Source of the DNA: Candidatus Cloacimonadota bacterium
GTDB taxonomy: Bacteria; Cloacimonadota; Cloacimonadia; Cloacimonadales; TCS61
Direction of reading: 5' to 3'
Assembly: GCA_018654125.1 (NCBI GenBank)
Contig: JABIME010000254.1
Coordinates: 1-9,779, forward strand
DNA length: 9,779 nt
Below the pieces are notes generated by a model, which was not told the origin of the DNA, ran no database searches, and worked only from the letters and a program-made list of their open reading frames with translations. Below, piece by piece: positions 4,493-9,779 of this stretch (within the stretch, counting starts at the first letter, position 1; every line of letters begins with the position of its first letter). The position numbers and the translations under genes were made by a program.

Positions 4493-5833
4493 TTATATGG
4501 TTTTTTTATCTGGATTATAAAATCTATCTTTAAAAGTAAATCTTGGATTATAAATTTTGTGACCGTTAATTTGTTCTTTTAATTCAAAAAAATCTTCTTC
4601 CAAACCAAATTGTTCCTTTAACTTGATGTTTAAGTTAGAAATATATGCTCGTTTTACGACTTTCTGTGAGGATATATTGTATTTCACCAAATCCAGGAGT
4701 GTTATCCATTCTTTTAAAGGCACTATTTCCCCTTTTTGACGTGCCTTACGTGCAAACATAAATTCTTTGTAAGTTAATGTAGTAGGTTGCTTCTTTTTTA
4801 TTTTAAGTTCCATCATTTCTTCAGTTAATATCGTCAAAGAAATATCACCTACTGTAAATTCATCATCACCTATATACTCTTCAATGAGTGGATTCATTGA
4901 TCGCTTGGGTTTTTTCAATTCATCCACAAGTTCCATAACACCTTCTTTTGTCATAATAATTGGTTTATCATCTTCTGCAGCTGCTTTAAGAGCCATACTA
5001 TATTCTTCTACAAAATCATTACGGAAGAAATTATTATGGATATAGAAATACGCTAATTGTATAACATCAATTGTACAATTTTTTACAAGAGGGAATTGAC
5101 TTTTTTTGTTACTTTTTTCATTCGAATCATAATAACTAAAATCAAAAACAGGTAACGATGAAATAACAATAGGAATAAATTCGAAATACGCATCTACAAA
5201 AACACTCATTTCTGATAGAGTACTAATTTGCTTTCTATTGTTTTCTATTTCATTTTCCAAATTTTCATATTGGCTGATAAGTTTTATTGAAATAAATTCA
5301 GATATGTCATTAATTTTTGTGTTTTCGTTTCTCATTTCAATGATTTTTTTTGAAAATTCATCTATTTCATTGTTTTCACTGAATATGAGAGTCGGTGTAG
5401 TAGTCTCATTTCTGATTTTAAGTATTTCTTCACTTAAATCTTGCTCATATAGATAGTAATATATAATTTCTTTATTTGCTTCATATTTCTGATTAATTTT
5501 ATAAGTTAATTCCTTTAAAGCAATTATTATTTTAATTTGAATACTATTTATTTCATTTTGTTTATTAGCTATAATTTTTATTAGTCTTTTTTTGTTATTA
5601 TCGTTAAACTTATTTTCGTTTATATTAAAGTATTCTAATTCTTTCTCACTAAAATAATGTTTCACTTTTTCAATACCTAAATTCAGATGTTTTTTCTTAA
5701 GACGATCAAGATAATTATTGTAATATTCAAACTTGTTCATAGATTGTTCTATCTTAGATAGTACTTCTTTGGTTCTTTTTTTTCTATCCCGATCAATCTT
5801 GTTAATCTTTTCAGTAATTCTATTGGTTGACAT
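4493..5833 (-). CDS. Unknown 446-residue protein coupled to the integrase; coiled coil plus possible winged helix
   Basis: Not a family I recognise. Residues 1 to about 210 are dominated by Lys, Glu, Asn and Ile in helix-favouring runs that suggest coiled coil; no signal peptide is seen. A more hydrophobic stretch (about 214-235, FVDAYFEFIPIVISSLPVFDF) is too polar for a clear membrane segment. Residues 353-435 run L-T-Y-K-E-F ... G-E-I-V-P-L-K-E-W ... A-Y-I-S-N-L-N-I-K-L-K-E-Q-F-G ... I-N-G-H-K-I-Y-N-P-R-F-T-F. That order resembles an OmpR-type C-terminal winged helix (inference only). The integrase stop TAG forms part of this gene's site TAGGAGG, five bases from its ATG, so the two are translated together. 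It ends next to the early promoter, the usual place of a lysogeny regulator. It could instead be cargo such as a defence gene. It looks even more AT-rich than its neighbours. Confidence 0.8.
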   Translation of the reverse strand: MSTNRITEKINKIDRDRKKRTKEVLSKIEQSMNKFEYYNNYLDRLKKKHLNLGIEKVKHYFSEKELEYFNINENKFNDNNKKRLIKIIANKQNEINSIQIKIIIALKELTYKINQKYEANKEIIYYYLYEQDLSEEILKIRNETTTPTLIFSENNEIDEFSKKIIEMRNENTKINDISEFISIKLISQYENLENEIENNRKQISTLSEMSVFVDAYFEFIPIVISSLPVFDFSYYDSNEKSNKKSQFPLVKNCTIDVIQLAYFYIHNNFFRNDFVEEYSMALKAAAEDDKPIIMTKEGVMELVDELKKPKRSMNPLIEEYIGDDEFTVGDISLTILTEEMMELKIKKKQPTTLTYKEFMFARKARQKGEIVPLKEWITLLDLVKYNISSQKVVKRAYISNLNIKLKEQFGLEEDFFELKEQINGHKIYNPRFTFKDRFYNPDKKTI

Positions 5834-5841
5834 CCTTCCTC

Positions 5842-6951
5842 CTAAAACGACGGCAATTTATCTATTGCCTGGTCTTTCTTTTTATCGATCAGAGTTGCAT
5901 AAATTTGTGTATTTTTGACGTCTGTATGTCCCAAAAGTTTACTTACAGTGAATATATCTATATCATAAGTTAAACATAATGTAGCGAACGTGTGACGTCC
6001 ACAATGGAAAGTAATGTGTTTATTAATACCTGCCTTCTCTATTAGCTGGTGCATCTTTATTCTACTGTATTCATAATTCGGAATTTCAAAGATCAATCCA
6101 GTTCTTCTATTCAGTATAGCCTTTTGCAGAGCTACAATTTCCTGTGCAATGGAATGTAGTTTGATTCTAACTGGTTCACCAGTTTTACTTTGAGTGAAAA
6201 TCAAAGTAGAATCAACTATATCTTCAAACCTAATTTGCTTTGTATCTACAAACCGAAGTCCAGTGAAACAAGAAAATACAAACGCATTCTTTAGCTGTCT
6301 TAAATGAAAATTTGTATCATATACCTGCTTAATTTCCTCAAGTGTAAGAAATTCTCTTACAGTTTTCTTCTTGGATATCGTAATGCGTGATCCACTAACT
6401 GCTGGATTGATTTCATATATTTTGTCATCAACAGCTAAATATAACATTTGTTTAAATTTTCCAAAATAAACATTTGCAGTGTTCGGGGATAATTTACTTA
6501 TAAGATATGAAGCAAACGATTTACAAAAGTTTCTATCTATATGTTTGAATTTCAATGTCTTGTGTATACTAAATTGATTTAGATGTTTATTTAAGCTTAA
6601 CCAGTTCTTTCTTGTACTCAATACTGTTTGTTCACCAGCAATGTTTAAGATGTATTTTATTACATCAGATTCCTGCAATTTTTTTCTTAAAAGTGAGGGA
6701 GAGGTTTTTCCTAATTCGAACTCTTCATTTTTTACTTCTCGATCTTTCACTGCCTTCTTAAGAGTATCTAAGTCAGTATTTAGATATGATATTTTGCCAG
6801 TTACGTAAAGATTCAGATTAATTGTGCTTCTAATATCTTTACGTTGAAGATCGAGATATAAAGCATAATCATTCTTTCTCTTTCGATATTTAATCTTGTA
6901 GGGTGATTTTTTGTTATAATATCGGATTTCATTCATCAATTTTTCATTCAT
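5842..6951 (-). CDS. int: Tyrosine-type site-specific integrase
   Basis: A 369-residue recombinase that would integrate and excise the element at tRNA-His. Residues about 1-80 form an arm-binding-type N-terminus (ALYLDLQRKDIRSTINLNLYVTG). About 90-185 is the SAM-like core-binding domain, and about 198-360 the catalytic domain. All catalytic residues are visible: Arg233 (FTGLRF), Lys256 (SKTG), His316 and Arg319 (HCGRH), His342 (LLGHTD) and nucleophile Tyr351 (TQIYATL). The wording of these motifs is that of Bacteroidetes-type phage and transposon integrases. The ATG at 6951 follows GGGGAG at about ten bases; a second ATG four bases away is out of frame. It faces away from the attachment site, with about 215 bases of repeat-rich DNA between. 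It is coupled to the 446-codon gene downstream. Confidence 0.95.
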   Translation of the reverse strand: MNEKLMNEIRYYNKKSPYKIKYRKRKNDYALYLDLQRKDIRSTINLNLYVTGKISYLNTDLDTLKKAVKDREVKNEEFELGKTSPSLLRKKLQESDVIKYILNIAGEQTVLSTRKNWLSLNKHLNQFSIHKTLKFKHIDRNFCKSFASYLISKLSPNTANVYFGKFKQMLYLAVDDKIYEINPAVSGSRITISKKKTVREFLTLEEIKQVYDTNFHLRQLKNAFVFSCFTGLRFVDTKQIRFEDIVDSTLIFTQSKTGEPVRIKLHSIAQEIVALQKAILNRRTGLIFEIPNYEYSRIKMHQLIEKAGINKHITFHCGRHTFATLCLTYDIDIFTVSKLLGHTDVKNTQIYATLIDKKKDQAIDKLPSF

Positions 6952-6994
6952 TTTTTAACTCCCCAGTTAAATCAACGGCTATGTTTTTTGAAAA

Positions 6995-7050
6995 TCGTTG
7001 TGAAAATCGTTGTGAAATTTCATCAAAAGCATTCAATAAATTCACAACGA
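6995..7050. repeat. TCGTTGTGAA repeats: two direct copies one helical turn apart and one inverted copy
   Basis: Plus-strand TCGTTGTGAA occurs at 6995-7004 and 7007-7016, starting 12 bases apart. Its exact reverse complement TTCACAACGA lies at 7041-7050. They sit between the integrase start and the attachment core, where integrase arm sites, excisionase sites or an integrase operator are expected. Confidence 0.65.
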
Positions 7051-7138
7051 AAATCAAAACAAATCAAAAATACATACTTTTTATATTCTATCTAAATCCA
7101 CTAATAATAAAGACTGATGCAAAGAAATCAAAACAAAT
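7051..7138. repeat. 14-bp direct repeat in the attachment arm
   Basis: AAATCAAAACAAAT occurs at 7051-7064 and 7125-7138. The second copy is about 30 bases from the attachment core. AT-rich, so some similarity by chance is possible, but fourteen identical bases fit an integrase arm-binding pair. Confidence 0.45.
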
Positions 7139-7169
7139 AAAAGGTGTCAATAAAAAGTAAATTGGTTTT

Positions 7170-7196
7170 TGGGTTCAAATCCCATCATCCACCCCA
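7170..7196 (+). other. Attachment site: 3' fragment of tRNA-His
   Basis: The T-arm core GGGTTCAAATCCC (7171-7183) is followed by AT, the acceptor strand CATCCAC, discriminator C and CCA. Discriminator C and the ending CCACCCCA are hallmarks of tRNA-His. Upstream, the rest of the tRNA is absent, and the first T-stem base gives a T-T mismatch (position 49 with 65). Homology to the original gene therefore probably starts near 7170. This is the end displaced by integration; the intact tRNA-His should be at the far left end of the element. Confidence 0.85.
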
Positions 7197-7205
7197 TGAT
7201 TTTAT

Positions 7206-7239
7206 AAGCCGTACGATAGTTATCGTGCGGCTTTTTTTT
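7206..7239 (+). terminator. Intrinsic terminator of the tRNA-His gene
   Basis: AAGCCGTACGAT (7206-7217) and ATCGTGCGGCTT (7222-7233) form a 12-bp stem with one G-T pair and a 4-base loop, followed by an unbroken T run to 7239. It lies ten bases after the encoded CCA, as expected for the native host terminator left behind after integration. Confidence 0.93.
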
Positions 7240-7386
7240 ATTTCGACCATCAGCTTAGTATCAAAAAACAAATAAAATTGGAAGTTACCAAACAAAATTT
7301 TAAAGAGTCTATTTATAGAAAATTACAATTATAAATATTATTAAATATAAATAAATACAGCAAAAGGAAGACTCAAAAAAAAGTAT

Positions 7387-7415
7387 TTGACAATAATAAA
7401 TACTCACTATCTTAT
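7387..7415 (+). promoter_or_regulatory. Candidate promoter of the host redox operon
   Basis: TTGACA (7387-7392), a 17-base spacer, then TCTTAT (7410-7415), which matches four of six consensus -10 positions. Transcription would start near 7422 and leave a leader of about 85 bases before the ATG at 7507. Confidence 0.5.
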
Positions 7416-7446
7416 TGCGAATGAATTTGCAGTTTCATTTAAGAAT

Positions 7447-7482
7447 ATTTGTGTGAAGTCGTGTTTATGCGGATTCACAAAT
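7447..7482 (+). promoter_or_regulatory. Imperfect dyad in the leader of the host operon
   Basis: ATTTGTG(TG)AA (7447-7457) can pair with TTCACAAAT (7474-7482) across 16 bases, with a two-base bulge. It lies between the candidate start site and the ATG, so it could be an RNA hairpin or a regulator site. Confidence 0.35.
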
Positions 7483-7496
7483 ATAAATAAAAAAAT

Positions 7497-7501
7497 GGAA
7501 G
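7497..7501 (+). promoter_or_regulatory. Ribosome binding site that fixes the start at 7507
   Basis: GGAAG five bases before ATG 7507. The in-frame ATG at 7495 overlaps this site and has only A-rich sequence before it. Confidence 0.5.
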
Positions 7502-7506
7502 ATTAT

Positions 7507-8493
7507 ATGAGAGCATACTCTGTTTCATTGAAACAGTGGGTGAAAATTCTCAGCTTGGTTTCTGCAAAATTAAATGTTTTTGCCCCTTTCAAAAGAAATG
7601 ATTTTTTAGATTACGAACTTCTCTCCGATAACAATTTAGATTTAATTTGTTTTAACAAAGCTAAACCAACAACACCTCTCAAAGCTTTTTTCTTTCCAAT
7701 AAAAGAAAACGTTGTGAAAGAGAGAAAAAAATTACAGCAGGTGATATTTGGTGTTCCCAATTGCGATTTGGAAGCGTTAGATCTTTTGGACAAAATATTT
7801 TTGGATGAAGAGTTCTTAGATATTTATTACAAGGAAAAAAGAAAGAACACAATTCTAATCGGATCAGATTGTTATGAAATAGATAAAAACTGTCACTGCA
7901 CAAGTTATGGGATTAATCCATATCCACAAAAGAATTGCGATATCTCTTTCTCGTTAATCAATCATAAAGTAACTCTTCAAGTTCATACAAAAAAAGGTGA
8001 AATATTCTTAAGCGAGTTTGTAACCGATTTAACAGAAATAGATGAAATTCCTGAAGAGATTTTAAGAAAAAGGGAAAAAACTGCTGAGAAATTGAAATTG
8101 CAACACAAAGATCTTCCTAATGCAGAAGATACAAGAAAAGCATTACAAAAGGAAGGTACTGTGGTTTGGAAGAAATTTGCCAAAGATTGTGTTTCTTGTG
8201 GAGCTTGCGCTGTGATTTGTCCAACTTGTCATTGCTTTTTATTGATAGATAAAGCAAATTTTGAAAAAGTAAAAATTTGGGATGCCTGCCAATATCCATC
8301 ATTTGAACGGGTAGCAGGTGATGAAGATCCACTCGAAAAAATTTACAACCGCTTAAAAAATCGCTATCTTTGTAAATTTGTGCATAAACCGGATATGTTC
8401 GATGAAATTGCCTGTACCGGTTGCGGAAGATGTATTGATGCCTGTATTGGCAAGATCAATAAGAATGAATTAATAATCGAAGCTTGTAAGTAA
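7507..8493 (+). CDS. Hydrogenase/sulfite reductase beta-type subunit, two [4Fe-4S] motifs (HydB/AsrA-like)
   Basis: A 328-residue cytoplasmic electron-transfer protein, the size usual for the beta subunit of sulfhydrogenase-type NiFe hydrogenases and for AsrA. The N-terminal part has the family signatures GVPNCDLEALDLLDKIFLD (residues 82-100), DIYY (105-108), then IGSDCYE and CHCTSYG. Two ferredoxin-type cluster motifs follow: Cys228, 231, 234, 238 (CVSCGACAVICP, continuing TCHC) and Cys303, 306, 309, 313 (CTGCGRCIDAC). The second lacks the usual proline after its last cysteine. I chose ATG 7507 because the family normally begins close to this Y-S-V-S-L-K-Q-W segment and GGAAG precedes it. 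It is first in an operon, with the gamma-type gene 10 bases downstream. It should pass electrons between the flavin subunit and a catalytic subunit not in the window. Confidence 0.87.
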   Translation: MRAYSVSLKQWVKILSLVSAKLNVFAPFKRNDFLDYELLSDNNLDLICFNKAKPTTPLKAFFFPIKENVVKERKKLQQVIFGVPNCDLEALDLLDKIFLDEEFLDIYYKEKRKNTILIGSDCYEIDKNCHCTSYGINPYPQKNCDISFSLINHKVTLQVHTKKGEIFLSEFVTDLTEIDEIPEEILRKREKTAEKLKLQHKDLPNAEDTRKALQKEGTVVWKKFAKDCVSCGACAVICPTCHCFLLIDKANFEKVKIWDACQYPSFERVAGDEDPLEKIYNRLKNRYLCKFVHKPDMFDEIACTGCGRCIDACIGKINKNELIIEACK

Positions 8494-8503
8494 GGGATGG
8501 AAA

Positions 8504-9349
8504 ATGTCTGAGAAAAATATCTATAAACCAATCAAATATAAGGTTGATAAAGTTGTTTCCGAAACTCCGCTCATTAAAACCTTTTTTATAAGTGCCGATA
8601 AGGAATTCGAGTTTAAAACAGGTCAATTTGTGGAAGTTACACTCGATGGAATTGGTGAAGCACCATACACTCCATCTTCTTCCCCGTATGTAAAAGAGAA
8701 AATGGAACTCACGATCATGAAAGCTGGATATGTAACTGGGAAAATGCATGAACTAAAAGGTGGGGAGACTATTGGAATACGTGGACCTTACGGGAAAGGT
8801 TATCCAATTGAAAAATTCTATGGAAAAGAAATCCTGATCTTGGGTGGAGGTGTGGGACTTGCACCATTACGATGTTTAATTCTTACACTTTTAGAAGAGG
8901 AAGATAAATTCAAGAAAATCAATATTTGTTTCGGTGCAAAAACTCCCGCCGATTTCATTTACAAAGATTGGTTCGATGAACTAAAGAACCACAAAAATGT
9001 AGAACTTTTCAGAAGTGTTGATAAAGCAGATGAAGATTGGAATGAAACTGAAGGTGTTGTCACAGTTCTCTTAGATCAAATCAAAACAGATTTTAAAGAA
9101 GTTGTTTCTATTGTTTGTGGACCTCCAATTATGATGAAATTCGGAGCAAAACGCTTGTTGGAATTAGGAGTGAAAGAAGAAAATATTTATCTCTCAATGG
9201 AAACGAATATGTCATGCGGTTTGGGAAAATGTGGCCACTGTGCAATGGGCAGTCTCTATGTTTGTAAAGACGGTCCAGTATTTACTTATGATGAAATAAA
9301 AAACACATCGGAAATGATAGAATTTCGCAGTTTATTCGATAAAAAATAA
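8504..9349 (+). CDS. FAD/NAD(P)-binding, [2Fe-2S] gamma-type subunit (HydG/AsrB-like)
   Basis: A 281-residue flavoprotein of the ferredoxin-NADP reductase superfamily that exchanges electrons between NAD(P)H and iron-sulfur partners. Residues about 10-100 are the FAD-binding barrel with GEAPYTPSSSP (51-61); in this subfamily the usual Arg before P-Y is replaced, here by Ala. The nucleotide-binding domain has GGGVGLAPLR (114-123) and CGPP (205-208). The C-terminal [2Fe-2S] site is Cys238, Cys243, Cys246 and Cys254 (CGLGKCGHC, then VC), as in the hydrogenase gamma subunit, AsrB and the PyrK-type electron-transfer subunit. The ATG follows AGGGATGG directly after the beta gene stop. Neighbours argue for a hydrogenase or anaerobic sulfite reductase type complex rather than dihydroorotate dehydrogenase, since no pyr gene is near. 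Confidence 0.9.
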   Translation: MSEKNIYKPIKYKVDKVVSETPLIKTFFISADKEFEFKTGQFVEVTLDGIGEAPYTPSSSPYVKEKMELTIMKAGYVTGKMHELKGGETIGIRGPYGKGYPIEKFYGKEILILGGGVGLAPLRCLILTLLEEEDKFKKINICFGAKTPADFIYKDWFDELKNHKNVELFRSVDKADEDWNETEGVVTVLLDQIKTDFKEVVSIVCGPPIMMKFGAKRLLELGVKEENIYLSMETNMSCGLGKCGHCAMGSLYVCKDGPVFTYDEIKNTSEMIEFRSLFDKK

Positions 9350-9367
9350 TATAGTTTGGCGGATAGA

Positions 9368-9779
9368 ATGAGTAAAAAAATATTAATTGATCTGGCAAAG
9401 TTCCGAGATCCGAAAGATGGAAAATATAATTTTGGTGAATGTATTTATAATTATCATCCTAATAATATCGGAATGAAAAGTATTGTAGAAAAAGCCATGA
9501 TGTTATTTACATGCAGAAAATGTGAAGATTCTCCCTGTATTGCAATCTGCCCGGAAGAAGCTTTAGAAAAGGATGATAATGGCTTTATTGTTCGAGCTTC
9601 AAATCTGTGCATCGGCTGTCAATCCTGCGTAGCTGTATGTCCGTTTGGTTCAATTATGAATGAAGTGTATACTTCCAAAAAATCTATCTGTGATCTTTGC
9701 GATTTTGATGATAATACAGAATCTCTAAAATGTATGGAAACAGCTCCTGAAGGTGCGATCACACTTGTTGATATTGTTG
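9368..9779 (+). CDS. CooF/HycB-like polyferredoxin, cut by the right edge
   Basis: The first 137 residues of a 4Fe-4S electron-transfer protein. Cysteine groups are Cys49, 52, 57, 61 (C-x2-C-x4-C-x3-CP), Cys81, 84, 87, 91 (C-x2-C-x2-C-x3-CP), and Cys108, 111, 122. This is the layout of HycB, CooF and DmsB-type subunits that bind three or four clusters. Where a fourth cysteine of the last group is expected (C-x3-C-P), the sequence has Ala126 before Pro127. Cys25 lies near the N-terminus and could be a replacement ligand or the start of another cluster group. The ATG lies 18 bases after the gamma gene stop, with only a modest site (GGCGGA). Such proteins connect hydrogenases, CO dehydrogenases or formate enzymes to carriers; the partner would be to the right. 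Confidence 0.87.
   Translation, partial: MSKKILIDLAKFRDPKDGKYNFGECIYNYHPNNIGMKSIVEKAMMLFTCRKCEDSPCIAICPEEALEKDDNGFIVRASNLCIGCQSCVAVCPFGSIMNEVYTSKKSICDLCDFDDNTESLKCMETAPEGAITLVDIV

Larger units (their letters stand above)
1..7196. mobile_element. Phage-like integrated element (prophage or phage satellite), right end only
   Basis: An integrase, excisionase-like HTH protein, replication initiator, DnaB-type helicase and small terminase lie in one leftward gene train. The train ends at a tRNA-His 3' fragment followed by rightward host genes. This is the early half of a temperate phage or of a phage-inducible island. The other attachment site is not in the window, so the element is longer than 7.1 kb. 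No capsid, portal, tail, lysis or large terminase gene can be read here, so completeness is unknown. The right boundary is well supported by the tRNA fragment plus terminator. That position 1 is still inside the element is inferred from continuous gene direction and the absence of a second tRNA-His sequence. Confidence 0.88.
7240..7506. other. AT-rich leader between the tRNA-His terminator and the host operon
   Basis: No convincing gene is seen. A reading frame opens at a TTG at 7387 in phase with the next gene, but that TTG is part of a TTGACA box and has no ribosome site. The stretch holds the candidate promoter (7387-7415) and an imperfect dyad (7447-7482). Confidence 0.6.

Noticed and set aside
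6903..7160. Rightward frame of 85 codons across the integrase start and attachment arm
   Set aside because: It overlaps the integrase start, is built from low-complexity repeats and has no ribosome site or family signal.
7262..7277. A further integrase arm repeat on the host side (AAAACAAATAAAA shared with 7130-7142)
   Set aside because: The word is almost all A in very AT-rich DNA and lies outside the element, so chance is the simpler explanation.
7447..7482. A true Rex operator
   Set aside because: The half sites are separated by 16 bases and one has a two-base insertion; the known operator is a compact 18-bp dyad.
7387..7506. N-terminal extension of the beta-type subunit from a TTG at 7387
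   Set aside because: The TTG belongs to a TTGACA box, has no ribosome site, and the extra 40 residues do not look like the family's start.
7611..8749. Leftward frames opposite the host redox genes
   Set aside because: They lie wholly or mostly antisense to two clear iron-sulfur/flavin genes and show no domains.

Overview
The window joins two kinds of DNA. Positions 1 to about 7196 are one end of an integrated phage-like element: a prophage or a phage-satellite island. From about 7197 to 9779 it is host chromosome. All element protein genes and its tRNA are on the minus strand, and the host genes are on the plus strand. The DNA is AT-rich throughout (about one third G+C by eye). The host genes encode iron-sulfur and flavin electron-transfer subunits of the sulfhydrogenase / anaerobic sulfite reductase type, which points to a strict anaerobe. 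The integrase resembles the Bacteroidetes-type tyrosine recombinases, so a member of the Bacteroidota or a related FCB-type phylum (for example Cloacimonadota) is plausible, but the window does not prove it.

Element, read in its own direction (right to left). The junction is a 3' fragment of a tRNA-His gene (about 7170-7196). Next to it is a repeat-rich attachment arm region (6990-7140). Then come a tyrosine integrase (6951-5842) and, translationally coupled to it, an unrecognised 446-residue protein with a coiled-coil-like N-terminus and a possible winged-helix C-terminus. A 260-base control region follows, with a TATAAT box overlapped downstream by an 11-bp palindrome that recurs 109 bp away. 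The early operon contains an excisionase/AlpA-like helix-turn-helix protein, a 46-residue zinc ribbon, an unknown 116-residue protein, a SpoVG-like protein, a replication initiator carrying five tandem DNA repeats (a likely origin), a DnaB-type helicase and a P22 gp3-like small terminase. Beyond these lie about 500 bases without a substantial gene, holding three iteron-like repeats and a strong terminator. An unusual class II tRNA gene with a CAU anticodon follows, then the first codons of another gene running off the left edge.

Host side. The displaced tRNA-His 3' end keeps its own intrinsic terminator (7206-7239). After an AT-rich leader with a candidate promoter comes an operon of three genes: a beta-type subunit with two [4Fe-4S] motifs, a gamma-type FAD/NAD/[2Fe-2S] subunit, and a CooF/HycB-like polyferredoxin cut off by the right edge. 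Together they look like the NAD(P)H-to-ferredoxin electron wiring of a hydrogenase or related reductase whose catalytic subunits would lie to the right.

The most unusual points are: the serine-like tRNA body with a CAU anticodon; the DNA repeats in the replication gene that persist through a change of reading frame; the unknown gene coupled to the integrase; and the SpoVG-like gene in a phage replication module. Whether this is a full prophage or a satellite (int, AlpA-like, replication and terS genes are also the core of phage-inducible islands) cannot be settled, because structural genes would lie to the left.
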